Below, piece after piece: positions 10,973 to 18,980 of a stretch of 25,184 nt of DNA (positions are counted from its first letter, which is position 1; the number at the start of each line of letters is the position of its first letter). A program made the position numbers and the translations under genes. This DNA comes from CBFCZU01 sp965602635. GTDB lineage: Bacteria; Planctomycetota; Phycisphaerae; SM23-33. The DNA lies in assembly GCA_965602635.1 (NCBI GenBank), contig CBFCZU010000032.1, positions 1 to 25,184 of the forward strand. Reading direction: 5' to 3'. Under the pieces are notes generated by a model. The model was not told the DNA's origin. It searched no databases and saw only the letters and a program-made list of their open reading frames with translations.

Positions 10973-11911
10973 TCAGGCCTGGGCGTCCGGAAAACACGAG
11001 TCGATGAGTTCGTCGATATGTGTCGTGGCGACGCAGATCGAAGTGTCGGCCGCCCCGTAGTAAACCTTCACCTCGCCGTCGTCCTCGACGATCATCCCGC
11101 AGGCGAAGACGACGTTGCCGACGTCGCCGATCCGCTCGTAGTCCTCTCGTGGAGACAGCACCGGCGACAGGCAGCGCCCGATCACCTTGTTGGGGTCGTC
11201 CCTGTCCAGCATGGTCGTGCCGATCCGGTAGATCGGTCCGGATGAGGTCATTTTCACGCCGTGGTAAAGCTCCAGCCACCCGCGGTCGGTGAGAATGGGC
11301 GGGGCGGAGGCGCCTATCCGATGGCAGTCCCAGTACCGCGCCCGCGGCGCGAACAGAAGTTCGCTGCGCCCCCAGTTAATCAGGTCCGGCGAGTACGAGA
11401 TCCATATGCTGCCCACCCCGTTGCCGATGGGGCGGTCCAGCCGCGCGTATAGCCCGTTGATCTTCTCCGGGAAGAGCACCCCGTCCTTGTTGCCCGGCTC
11501 GGAGACCATGGCCATGCGCTCGTAGTGATGGAAATCGGTCGTCTTGGCCAGGGCGATGCGGTGCCCATAGCGTCCAACGGCCGTGTACAGGATGTAGGCC
11601 GTCCCGTCGATGATCGTCAGCCGCGGATCCTCGATGCCCTTCTCTTCCCAGACGGCCCAGGGCTCGTCCCGCGACGGGATCATGCACGGCTGGGGCTCCA
11701 CCTTGAAGCTCAGCCCGTCGCGGCTGTGGGCGAGCGAGAAGAACGAGTAGCCCTGCTGCCCCTCGACGCGGAGCAGCATGAGGTACTCGTCGCCGGCCTT
11801 GACGGGCGTGCCGTTGAAGACCGTGTTGCAGTGGTAGGGCATGTCCTCCAGGGCGAGGATCGGGTTGCCCTCGTAGCGGTGCAGCTGGTCTCTTCCCGCG
11901 TTCGCCGGCAC
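10973..11911 (-). CDS. GH130-family beta-mannoside phosphorylase-like protein (second of tandem pair)
   Basis: The protein has the five-bladed propeller signatures of GH130: 'NTVFNGTPVKAGDEYLMLLR', 'GIEDPRLT' (DPR motif, region of the catalytic Asp), 'YWDCHRIGASAPPI' and a final 'GDVGNVVFACG...VYYGAADT'. GH130 enzymes mostly phosphorolyse beta-mannosyl linkages to mannose-1-phosphate; some members are hydrolases. No signal peptide is visible, so it should act in the cytoplasm on imported oligosaccharides. I prefer GTG 11911: it sits two bases after the upstream stop, has GGGAG eight bases before it, and gives an N-terminus matching the paralogue. ATG 11941, overlapping the upstream gene, would add 10 residues. 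It is clearly a tandem paralogue of the next gene. Exact linkage and phosphorylase versus hydrolase activity cannot be determined by eye. Confidence 0.88.
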   Translation of the reverse strand: MPANAGRDQLHRYEGNPILALEDMPYHCNTVFNGTPVKAGDEYLMLLRVEGQQGYSFFSLAHSRDGLSFKVEPQPCMIPSRDEPWAVWEEKGIEDPRLTIIDGTAYILYTAVGRYGHRIALAKTTDFHHYERMAMVSEPGNKDGVLFPEKINGLYARLDRPIGNGVGSIWISYSPDLINWGRSELLFAPRARYWDCHRIGASAPPILTDRGWLELYHGVKMTSSGPIYRIGTTMLDRDDPNKVIGRCLSPVLSPREDYERIGDVGNVVFACGMIVEDDGEVKVYYGAADTSICVATTHIDELIDSCFPDAQA

Positions 11912-11913
11912 GT

Positions 11914-12846
11914 TCAGTACTCCCTTTCGCTCTCGAAGCATGTCCGGACGATCTCCTCCGGCGTTGCGGTGCCCAGGCAGATGCAGCTATCGGAGGCGCC
12001 GTAGTAGAGCTTCACCAGCCCGTCCTCGAGCAGGGCGCCGCAGGAGAACACCACGTTGGGGACGTCGCCGATCCGCTCGTACTTCTCGCGCGGGGTGAGG
12101 ATGGGGATGTTGGACCGCGCCACGACCCGTGACGGATCGTCGCGGTCCAGGATCGCCGCACCCAGGCGGACCAGCGGGCCGGCACTGGTGGTCCGCTCGC
12201 CGTAGTAGATCAGCAGCCAGCCCTCGTCCAGCTCGATCGGCGGGGCTGCCGCACCGATGCGGTCGGAGTCCCAGTACCCGCCGCGCGGCGTCATCACCAC
12301 CGTCGATGAGCCCCAGAAGACAAGGTCGTCGGAGTAGCTCAGCCAGATGCTCGAGCCCGGGCCGGGGCGCTTGAGCAGCAGGAACTTGCCGCCCACGGTC
12401 CTGGGGAAGAGCGCGCCGTTCTTGACGTCCACCTGCGAGACGTAGGCGATCCGCTCGACGGACTCGAAGTCCTTGGTCTTGGCCAGCCCCAGCCTCAGGC
12501 CGTGGTCGCCGTGGGCCACGTAGGCGGCGTAGTACCACCCGTTCATCGGCGTGATTCGCGGGTCGCGGACCCCGTAGCTTTCGTACTTCGCCTCCGGGCC
12601 GGTCTCCACCGGCGCCATCACCGGCTCGGCGTCCACGGTGAAGTCCTGCCCGTCGAGGCTGCGGGCGCGGTAGATGGCGTAGCGGCCTTCGATCGTCTCC
12701 ACCGTGATCAGCAGCAGATACTCGTCGCCGAACCTGGTCACGCCGGCGTTCCAGATGTCGCTGCAGCGGAAGGGCAGGTCGGCCAGCGAGATCAGCGGGT
12801 TGCTGGGGCACCTCTGGATGACGTCGCAACCGATCCTCTGATTCAT
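11914..12846 (-). CDS. GH130-family beta-mannoside phosphorylase-like protein (first of tandem pair)
   Basis: This 310-residue protein shows the GH130 features 'NPLISLADLPF', 'NAGVTRFGDEYLLLI', 'GVRDPRIT', 'YWDSDRIGAAAPPI' and the C-terminal 'RIGDVPNVVFSCGALLEDG'. Length fits the short GH130 forms. It has no signal peptide and is expected to be cytoplasmic, where it would cleave beta-mannosides, usually with inorganic phosphate. AAGGGA lies about eight bases before ATG 12846. The second GH130 gene follows immediately, forming a two-gene operon. The two proteins share the DPR, YWD-x-x-RIGA and LDRDDP blocks but differ around the substrate-facing loops (DIWNAGVTRF versus NTVFNGTPVK), suggesting different oligosaccharide preferences. 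Confidence 0.88.
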   Translation of the reverse strand: MNQRIGCDVIQRCPSNPLISLADLPFRCSDIWNAGVTRFGDEYLLLITVETIEGRYAIYRARSLDGQDFTVDAEPVMAPVETGPEAKYESYGVRDPRITPMNGWYYAAYVAHGDHGLRLGLAKTKDFESVERIAYVSQVDVKNGALFPRTVGGKFLLLKRPGPGSSIWLSYSDDLVFWGSSTVVMTPRGGYWDSDRIGAAAPPIELDEGWLLIYYGERTTSAGPLVRLGAAILDRDDPSRVVARSNIPILTPREKYERIGDVPNVVFSCGALLEDGLVKLYYGASDSCICLGTATPEEIVRTCFESEREY

Positions 12847-12901
12847 GCCGCGTTCCCTTGGCGACTGGCCGCGGGCGGAGGTTACCGACCCGCGGCCGCG
12901 T

Positions 12902-12913
12902 GGTTAGCTAACC
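12902..12913. promoter_or_regulatory. 12-bp perfect palindrome, candidate operator
   Basis: GGTTAGCTAACC is a perfect palindrome, conspicuously AT-rich for this region. It lies 55 bases upstream of the first GH130 start and downstream of the beta-propeller gene, a good place for an operator controlling the GH130 pair. No regulator gene is present nearby, so the binding protein is unknown. It could be chance. Confidence 0.3.
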
Positions 12914-12996
12914 CGTCATGCCACGACAGTTATGAGTATCGGCACGGGGCGAGGGGGAGATTAGGCCGGCTTGCGCGCCCGGGCGCGTCGAGACCG

Positions 12997-14898
12997 TCAT
13001 TTCACGTCCAGCTTCCAGTACATCATGTCGGCATCGGGGCCATGGCCGTCGTGCTTGGCGGCCGCGTCCTGCCAGGGGACGAGCTTGGCCAGGTCGGCCA
13101 GAGTCCGCGCGCCGGCGGCGTCCTTGAGCGCGCCCGCGGCGATGTCCTTGCCGCTGCCCGCCTTCATCCCGAGGTCCTTGATCGCGGGCTTGTAGCCGCT
13201 GAGCTTGCTGACGCCGTCGTACCAGTAACCCCAATACCGCACGCCGTTCATGCTGCCGGTGTAAACCTGCCCCAGCAGGTGGATCGCCTTGCCGCTTACC
13301 GCGATGCCCTTGACGCGGTGCTCTCCCAGCTCGTCGGGGCCCTTGCCGGTGAAGTAGAACACGCTCCACAGCTGCTTGCCGTCCTTGGCGGCGACCTTGA
13401 TGAGCTTGGCGTCTCCCATCTGAGCGTCGTACCAGCTCTGCCCGGTCCGGCCGCCGACGAAGAGGGCGTCGCCCACCACCTTCAGGCACGCACAGTTGTT
13501 GTTCTTGTTGCTGCCGCCGTCATAGGTCTTGCCCCAGAGCAGCTCGCCCTTGGGAGAGAGCTTGAGGAAGCTCAGATGCGTCGTGGCCCCGCGGCGGTCC
13601 ACCGAGGCGTACACGTTCCCTTCGGCGTCCACGTCGAGGCAGTTGATGTTGCTGCCCCAGCCGGTGCTGACGGTCTTGGCCCAGGCCACTTTCGGGGCCG
13701 GCGTGTTCGCCGCGGTGAACTTGATCAGCAGGCTCACTTTCGCGGCCAGCCCGCCCACGTAAACGTTGCCCTTGCCGTCGGCCCGGACGCAGTATGCCCG
13801 GTCGGTGCTCCTGGGCGTCGGATCGACGTACCGCTGGAACTCCAGCGCGCCGTCCTTGGCGGACATGGACAGCAGGAAGACCAGGGCGTTGGAGTTCTCG
13901 ACGGCGGCGCCGGTCGTGCCGACGACGTAAACGTGCCCGCCGCGGACGTCGAGGGCGTAGGCCTCGGCGCTGTGCTTGGCCAGCAGCGCGCTGGGCCACG
14001 CGGGCCGCCAGAGCTTCTCCCAGACCGTCTCGCCGCTCTTAGGGTCGATCTTGAGGATGAGGGCGGCGAAGTTGTTGTTCTGCTTGGACGGGCTCACCGA
14101 CCCGGTCAGGTAGATGTACCCCTCGTCGTCGATGTCGATGGCGTTGCTGCTGCCGCCCGTCTCGTCGTTCTGGCCCGGGTCGCGGGTGTAGTCGCGGAAT
14201 GGCCCGGCCCACAGCTTGGCCCAGGCGAGCGAGCCGTCGGCGTTGATCCGACCGTAGAACAGGTCGTAGGCGAACTTGTCGTTGACGCCCGTGACCTGCC
14301 CGGCGAAGTAGATGTTGCCCGCCTTGTCGGCCACCATGCCGGTGACCATCTCGTCGGTCTTGGGCCCGCCCAGCAGCATGTGCCGCGACGTCGCGAACCG
14401 CCCGGTGAAGATCGCCTTGTCCCGCCCCGTCCCCTTGACCGAGAAGGTGAACTTCTTCCCGCCGGCGTAGCCGATGTTCACCGTCCCGCCGAGGGCCCTG
14501 GACTGAACCGGATACAGGCGCACGTAGAAGTCGAAGCGCTTCTTCGGCGCGATCGTGGTCTTCTTGAACGCCAGCGGCTTGGGCTTCAGGTCGGCGGTCT
14601 GGAGCGTCAGCTCCTCGGCGACGACGTCCTTGTCGCGCACCAGGGCGACCGAGTCGATCACCAGGGGGGCCTTGCTCTTGTTGTAGATGCTGAACCCCTC
14701 CCGCTGCTCCGAGAAGAGCGCGACCTTGCTGGAGGAGGAGTTCATGGGGATGAACCAGCTCCCGCCGTTCTTGACGACCTTGCCGCCGGTCATGACTTCG
14801 AGATCCTGCGCCAGCGCGGCTGAGGACGGGACGATCAGGCCCGCAAGGCCCACCGCCGCCACGAGGCCGACCCACCTGCGGTGATGTTTCGCGTTCAT
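12997..14898 (-). CDS. Secreted beta-propeller (SBBP/PQQ-like repeat) protein
   Basis: The 633-residue protein has a signal peptide with likely cleavage after ALA30 (ALA|QDLEV). Residues about 38-158 resemble an Ig-like HYDIN/choice-of-anchor domain that ends 'FTFSVKGTGRDKA'. From about 165 to 560 there are repeated propeller-blade units with the recurring phrases 'GNIYFAGQVTG', 'GYIYLTGSV', 'GHVYVVGTTG', 'GNVYVGGLA' and 'GNVYASVDRRG', each followed by an aromatic 'W-K' strand, as in SBBP repeats. No catalytic motif and no PEP-CTERM anchor are visible, so it should be released or periplasmic. GGGAG precedes ATG 14898. It lies on the same strand as the lyase and GH130 genes but is separated by 130 and 150 bases, so co-transcription is uncertain. 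Its function is unknown; glycan binding or scaffolding is only a guess. Confidence 0.8.
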   Translation of the reverse strand: MNAKHHRRWVGLVAAVGLAGLIVPSSAALAQDLEVMTGGKVVKNGGSWFIPMNSSSSKVALFSEQREGFSIYNKSKAPLVIDSVALVRDKDVVAEELTLQTADLKPKPLAFKKTTIAPKKRFDFYVRLYPVQSRALGGTVNIGYAGGKKFTFSVKGTGRDKAIFTGRFATSRHMLLGGPKTDEMVTGMVADKAGNIYFAGQVTGVNDKFAYDLFYGRINADGSLAWAKLWAGPFRDYTRDPGQNDETGGSSNAIDIDDEGYIYLTGSVSPSKQNNNFAALILKIDPKSGETVWEKLWRPAWPSALLAKHSAEAYALDVRGGHVYVVGTTGAAVENSNALVFLLSMSAKDGALEFQRYVDPTPRSTDRAYCVRADGKGNVYVGGLAAKVSLLIKFTAANTPAPKVAWAKTVSTGWGSNINCLDVDAEGNVYASVDRRGATTHLSFLKLSPKGELLWGKTYDGGSNKNNNCACLKVVGDALFVGGRTGQSWYDAQMGDAKLIKVAAKDGKQLWSVFYFTGKGPDELGEHRVKGIAVSGKAIHLLGQVYTGSMNGVRYWGYWYDGVSKLSGYKPAIKDLGMKAGSGKDIAAGALKDAAGARTLADLAKLVPWQDAAAKHDGHGPDADMMYWKLDVK

Positions 14899-15028
14899 GA
14901 TTCTCTCCCTTTGATGCCCTGAGGAAAAACGGCCACCGTGAATTGAACGCCGGCCGTGCCCGAGAGATGCCGTCGGGCCAGACCTGCTTCGGCAGCAGGG
15001 TATCGCGCCCGGGCCCCCCGATCAACAG
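14899..15028 (-). other. Intergenic gap with small hairpin downstream of the lyase
   Basis: The gap has a 6-bp inverted repeat CCTGCT / AGCAGG (14983-14988 and 14994-14999) with a five-base loop, about 30 bases beyond the lyase stop. No T-run follows on the - strand, so it is only a weak terminator candidate. The ribosome site for the beta-propeller gene (GGGAGAG) lies at the other end. Confidence 0.3.
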
Positions 15029-16597
15029 TCAGCCCCGGCGGCGGCGGACGGCCAGGGCGCCCAGCGCCAGCAGCAGCGCCGAGGCGGGCTCGGGGACGGG
15101 CGCGCCGGGGCGCACGTCGCCGTAGTGGTTGGACCAGATCACGTAGTCCAGCCCGTCGGTAATGCCGTCGCCGTTGTAGTCTGCCCCCGCCCAGCCGCCG
15201 TCGGCCGCCAGGTAGCTGTTGGACCAGACCACGTAGTCGAGCCCGTCAACCACGTCGTCGCGGTTGGCGTCGCCCGGGGGCGGCAGCCGAACGGTGCCCG
15301 AGACCGGCCACCACAGGTCCCGCCCCACACGCCCGGCGTAGTGCACGTCGCCGGTGGTGGCTATGTAGGCGTGGTCGAGCACGTCGTAGAGCTCACCCGG
15401 CGGCGTGCCGGACTCGATGTAGTAGTAGTTGGGCTGCTCGTCCAGCACGAGCACCGACGCGCCCGACCCGGCGAACTCGTCGGTGAACCAGCAGTCCGCG
15501 TCCATGTCGTAGCCGGCGGCGGGGATGCCGTCGTACGTGGCCGCGCTGGCCTCGTCGTCCACCTGAACGCTGCCGAAGGCCTGCACCTGCTGGAGCGCGC
15601 CGCCGTTGGCGCCCTCGTAGGCCATCTCCACGAACATCGCCGACTGCTCGCCGTCGTCGGCGTTGACGGTGAAGGTCACGCCGTAGAGCCCGTCGCCCAG
15701 GTACTTGATGTCGTGTTCCATCCGCACGTCATGCGGGCCGGTGAAGCGCGGGCCGATGTAGTTCTCGGCGATGACCATGTTGTCGAAGTACACGTCCATG
15801 TCCTGCTCGGCCGACCAGGTGCCGCCGACGTACACGTTGAACCAGATGCACTCGACCTTGAGGTCGTCCACGTCGCGGAAGCGGATGTCGGTCTTGGCGA
15901 AGACCTCCTCGCCGTCCACCCAGCCGCGGAGGATGCCGTCGTTATTGCCGGCCCCGTCCGTGATCGAGTTCATCTTGCCGTACACCTCGATGGAGTACCA
16001 CTTGTTGCGCTGAAGGTAGGAGTCTGGCCCCCAGGTCCAGTTGTTGCCGTAGATGCCGGTCATGTCGGCGTGGTAGCAGTAGAAGCCGGGCTCGAGGGCC
16101 GGCCCGAGGTCGAAGTTGGACATCCTTGCCGACCATCCGTCGTCGCCGTTGGAGGGCCTTCCGCCCCAGCCGGCGACGCCGTAGGTGCCGGCGATCCCCG
16201 GCCACTTGCCCACCTGCCCGTCGGCGGCGAGGTCCCAACTGTCGGCGATGTTGATGTAGTAGCGGAAGTACACCTCCTCCGGCTCGGGCAGGCCGAAATC
16301 CCCGAACTTCCACTGCCAGCCGATGCCCGTGTGCTGGCCCTGCGGCACGCGGACGCGCAGCGACGAGCCGCCGTCGAAGACGGGACTGGTCACCCGCTGG
16401 ACGGTGCTGGGCGCGGCGGTCTGGCCCCAGTGGGTGTAGAAGTCCGCCTGCTCGAAGTCCTCGAAGAAGATGATGTCGTCGCGCCCCTGTAGGCCGGGCT
16501 CGAGGTCCTGCGAGCCGAGGTTGCCGGCCGCCGGCCCCGCCGCCGCAAGCACCGCCACCGCACAGACGATCGTCCCCAGGAGCGTACCTCGCGACAT
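15029..16597 (-). CDS. Secreted PL14-like polysaccharide lyase with dockerin repeats and PEP-CTERM anchor
   Basis: The 522-residue protein starts with a signal peptide (cleavage near 25). Residues about 42-283 form a jelly-roll domain resembling polysaccharide lyase family 14 (alginate or glucuronan lyases), with 'EEVYFRYYINIADSWDL', 'KWPGIAGTYG', 'DDGWSARMSNFD', 'WYSIEVYGKMN' and 'DVYFDNMVIAENYIGP'. A beta-rich middle follows (284-435). Two dockerin-type calcium loops occur, D443-x-N445-x-D447-x3-D451-x2-D454 and D473-x-N475-x-D477-x3-D481-x2-D484, each followed by 'YVxWSN'. The end is a PEP-CTERM signal: VPEPASA, hydrophobic helix, RRRRG. GGAGG lies eight bases before ATG 16597 and a TATAAT box lies upstream. 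It faces away from a GH88 gene with the same C-terminal architecture, supporting joint breakdown of a uronate polysaccharide. Catalytic residues were not verified. Confidence 0.75.
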   Translation of the reverse strand: MSRGTLLGTIVCAVAVLAAAGPAAGNLGSQDLEPGLQGRDDIIFFEDFEQADFYTHWGQTAAPSTVQRVTSPVFDGGSSLRVRVPQGQHTGIGWQWKFGDFGLPEPEEVYFRYYINIADSWDLAADGQVGKWPGIAGTYGVAGWGGRPSNGDDGWSARMSNFDLGPALEPGFYCYHADMTGIYGNNWTWGPDSYLQRNKWYSIEVYGKMNSITDGAGNNDGILRGWVDGEEVFAKTDIRFRDVDDLKVECIWFNVYVGGTWSAEQDMDVYFDNMVIAENYIGPRFTGPHDVRMEHDIKYLGDGLYGVTFTVNADDGEQSAMFVEMAYEGANGGALQQVQAFGSVQVDDEASAATYDGIPAAGYDMDADCWFTDEFAGSGASVLVLDEQPNYYYIESGTPPGELYDVLDHAYIATTGDVHYAGRVGRDLWWPVSGTVRLPPPGDANRDDVVDGLDYVVWSNSYLAADGGWAGADYNGDGITDGLDYVIWSNHYGDVRPGAPVPEPASALLLALGALAVRRRRG

Positions 16598-16778
16598 GTG
16601 TCAAACCTCCGAACAGACCTTCGTGGTTCCGTCAGGCGTCCATTATACCCTATTCCACCGATCATGCGCTGCCCCGGAGGAGACCGGCGTAATGACGCTG
16701 GGCATGGTACAATCTTGTTGACGATCTCGCCTGGCCCCGGCGGGGCCGGTGGGAGCGTCCGCATCAGGAGGCCGGCGG
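16598..16778. promoter_or_regulatory. Shared divergent promoter region of lyase and GH88 genes
   Basis: This 181-base spacer separates divergently transcribed genes and must hold both promoters. For the lyase, a perfect - strand TATAAT lies at 16647-16642, about 45 bases before ATG 16597, but no good -35 hexamer is visible at the right distance. For the GH88 gene, TACAAT at 16708-16713 is a possible -10 with a poor -35. A common regulator site here would co-regulate both enzymes; I could not identify one. Confidence 0.45.
16766..16771 (+). promoter_or_regulatory. Perfect ribosome binding site deciding the GH88 start
   Basis: AGGAGG stands seven bases before ATG 16779. A GTG at 16749 in the same frame is further upstream and lacks such a site; it would also add ten residues ahead of the signal peptide. 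Confidence 0.85.
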
Positions 16779-18383
16779 ATGGATCACCGCGTTCGAACCG
16801 TGCTGCTCGCCTTGCTCGTGTCTGTCCTGCCGGCGGCGTCGGGGCGGGCCCTCACGCTTGAGCAGCGCCTGGACGTGGCGGTCGCCCACGCCGCGGCGAC
16901 CCTGCGGGCGACGGCCACCGGCCCCATGGCGACGGACCAGTATCCCGTCACCGCCCCGGCCGGCGGGGCATGGGCCCAGGAGAGTCCCGGATACTGGGTC
17001 AGCGGGCTCTTCCCGGGTTGCCTGTGGCTGGTCGGCGACATGACCGGCGACGGCAGCTTCCACGGCTACGCCCAGGACTGGTCGGCCGCCATCGGGCCCG
17101 GAACGAACAACATCGGCTTCACCGTCTGGCCCAGCCACAAGCTATGGTTCGACCACACCGGCAGCCCCGCCGCCCGCCAGACCGTGATCGACGCGGCCGA
17201 GATGCGCGAGGCGACTTTCGTTCCCTTGCCGGACTCCAGCGGGCAGAACCTCGGCAGCCGGGGGCTGTTCAGGCCCCTGGGTCAGTGGGACCCGTACGTA
17301 TCGCAGTATCCCACGTCCGCCTGGGTCGGCCAGCCCATCGACCACATGATGGACCTGCTGTCGATGTTCTGGGCGGCTCGGGAGACCGGCGACGCTGCCA
17401 TGTACGGCAAGAGCGTCCTGCACGCCCGCACGGTCGCGGACCTGTGGGTCCGCCCGGACGGCGCGACGGGCCACTGGGGCTACGTCCGCCGCACGACGGG
17501 TGCATTCGTAACGCGGCAGTACCAGGGCTACCAGGACCACACGACCTGGGCGAGGGGGCACTCCTGGACGATGTACAGCCTCGCCCTGTCGGCTCGGGAG
17601 ACGGCCCTGGCTGGGGACGCCGCCGCCTCGTCGGCCTTCCTTGCCGACGCCATGCGGGTGGCCGACTTCTGGCTCAGCCACCCGAACCTGCCGCCCGACG
17701 GCGTGCCCATCTGGGACTTCGACGCCCCGGCCTACCTGCCGCCGGAATTCCTGCATCGCGACTCCTCGGCGGCCGCCGTGGCGGCGTCGGCCCTGATGGA
17801 CCTCAGCGACCTGGCGGAGCTGCCGGAGGACAAGTATCGCTACCAGCAGGCGGCCAAGGCGATCCTGACATCGCTTGCCACGCCCAAGACCGAGGGCGGC
17901 TATCTGAACGTGGACGGCTCGGGCGACCCTGACGGCAGCGGCGTCCTCGCCCACGGCGTGTACGTGCACAGCTACTCAGCCGCCACCGGCAACAGCGGCC
18001 AGATCAGCAAGTGGGTGGAGATGGACCACGCGACCATCTGGGGAGACTACTTCTTCCTGGAGGCCGTCCAGAGGTACCGCGACGCCCTCAAGCTGCCCCG
18101 CCCCGGCGACGGCAACGCCGACGGCTGCGTGGACGGGCTTGACTACGTCATATGGTCGAACCACTACGGCCAGTGCGGGCAGCCGGTTTGGTCCGACGGC
18201 GGCTGGGCCGTGGGCAACTACACCCAGGACGACTGCGTTGACGGCCTGGACTACATCATCTGGTCGAACAACTACTGGGCGGGCTGCCCCGGGCTGCCCG
18301 GCGCGGTCCCCGAGCCCGCCTCCGCCGCGGCGGTGCTGGTGGGTTGGGCAGCTCTCCTGGCCCGCAGGCGGCGCGACCGATAG
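16779..18383 (+). CDS. Secreted GH88-type unsaturated glucuronyl hydrolase with dockerin repeats and PEP-CTERM anchor
   Basis: From ATG 16779 the protein has 534 residues. A signal peptide (RxRTVLLALLVSVLP, cleavage near ASGRA) is followed by an (alpha/alpha)6 catalytic domain with GH88 signatures: 'GYWVSGLFPGCLW', 'QPIDHMMDLLSMFWA' with Asp188, 'YQDHTTWARGHSW' with Asp253, and 'RDSSAAAVAASAL' around Asp328. The two first Asp residues sit where the characterised enzymes have catalytic Asp88 and Asp149. The family hydrates and removes 4,5-unsaturated uronic acids made by lyases. Two dockerin-type loops follow (D444-x-N446-x-D448... and a degenerate second with N480 and T482 replacing Asp and Asn), both with 'DGLDYxIWSN', then PEP-CTERM: VPEPASA, hydrophobic helix, RRRRDR. 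Surface display of this usually soluble enzyme is noteworthy. The divergent PL14-like lyase is its likely partner. Confidence 0.88.
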   Translation: MDHRVRTVLLALLVSVLPAASGRALTLEQRLDVAVAHAAATLRATATGPMATDQYPVTAPAGGAWAQESPGYWVSGLFPGCLWLVGDMTGDGSFHGYAQDWSAAIGPGTNNIGFTVWPSHKLWFDHTGSPAARQTVIDAAEMREATFVPLPDSSGQNLGSRGLFRPLGQWDPYVSQYPTSAWVGQPIDHMMDLLSMFWAARETGDAAMYGKSVLHARTVADLWVRPDGATGHWGYVRRTTGAFVTRQYQGYQDHTTWARGHSWTMYSLALSARETALAGDAAASSAFLADAMRVADFWLSHPNLPPDGVPIWDFDAPAYLPPEFLHRDSSAAAVAASALMDLSDLAELPEDKYRYQQAAKAILTSLATPKTEGGYLNVDGSGDPDGSGVLAHGVYVHSYSAATGNSGQISKWVEMDHATIWGDYFFLEAVQRYRDALKLPRPGDGNADGCVDGLDYVIWSNHYGQCGQPVWSDGGWAVGNYTQDDCVDGLDYIIWSNNYWAGCPGLPGAVPEPASAAAVLVGWAALLARRRRDR

Positions 18384-18416
18384 GGGGGCATCGCGCGAGG
18401 GCTTCGCTGCGGGCGA

Positions 18417-18980
18417 TCAATGTGAGGGGCTGGCCTCGGCGGTCGGCTCCAACGCCGCCAGCCCCAGTAGCCGGCAGCAGCGCTCCTGGTATTCCCGGGC
18501 CTTGCTCTCCGATCGGTCCCGCCACAGCAGAATCCGCTTGGCTTCGTCCCGATGCTCCAGCCAGGCGTTCCAGAAGAGGTGCTTGTGCTTCTCCGCCCAG
18601 CGCATCTCCGACTCGAGAAGCACGCCCTCGTAGTTGGCCAGCGGCTCGGACCACTGCTGGCGGTCCGACCACTCGCGAACGGCGAAGGTGACGGCCTCAC
18701 TGGTGATGGTGAGCGAAACGCTGTGCGTGAGGTAATGCGTCGAGCCGATGCATATCCAGACGCCGAAGCCGCTCAGCAGCAAGGTGATAACCGCCCATCC
18801 ACCGAGCGACGCCGACGGATCAAGGGCCGGAAGGAACCAAGGCCAGAAGATCAAGTTGATGCCTACCAGCATCCCCAGCGCCCCGGCGACGGTCCGAAGT
18901 GGCCGGTCGCTGGCCGTCACCGGGAGGGACTTAACGGAGACCTTCCTGCTCAACTGGCGTTGCTTGACTTTGTGTGGCAT
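18417..18980 (-). CDS. Hypothetical two-TM membrane protein with PH-like cytoplasmic domain
   Basis: The 187-residue protein has a basic N-terminal tail (about 1-26), two hydrophobic segments at about 29-52 and 60-80, then a soluble region with alternating strands ('HSVSLTITSEAVTFAVREW', 'EGVLLESEMRW', 'KHLFWNAWLEH', 'KRILLWRDRS') and a final helix. This resembles small membrane proteins with bacterial PH-like domains, but I do not recognise a family. It is convergent with the GH88 gene (33 bases between stops) and its ribosome site is weak. Hydropathy and strand pattern make a real gene likely. Confidence 0.65.
   Translation of the reverse strand: MPHKVKQRQLSRKVSVKSLPVTASDRPLRTVAGALGMLVGINLIFWPWFLPALDPSASLGGWAVITLLLSGFGVWICIGSTHYLTHSVSLTITSEAVTFAVREWSDRQQWSEPLANYEGVLLESEMRWAEKHKHLFWNAWLEHRDEAKRILLWRDRSESKAREYQERCCRLLGLAALEPTAEASPSH

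Noticed and set aside
10408..11060. Short + strand frames in the convergent intergenic block
   Set aside because: Arg/Pro/Ser/Gly-rich translations with no ribosome site; they continue into the GH130 gene on the opposite strand.
12502..14823. Very long open frame on the + strand opposite the GH130 and beta-propeller genes
   Set aside because: It is Val/Ala/Gly/Arg/Asp-rich with no recognisable domain, runs across two clear - strand genes and their spacer, and is explained by the high GC third positions of the real genes.
15125..16492. Long + strand frame opposite the lyase gene
   Set aside because: Low-complexity Val/His/Gly/Asp composition. The opposite strand has a signal peptide, lyase motifs, dockerin loops and PEP-CTERM in one frame.
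16749..16778. GTG 16749 as the start of the GH88 gene
   Set aside because: ATG 16779 has a perfect AGGAGG at ideal distance and gives a normal signal peptide at the N-terminus.
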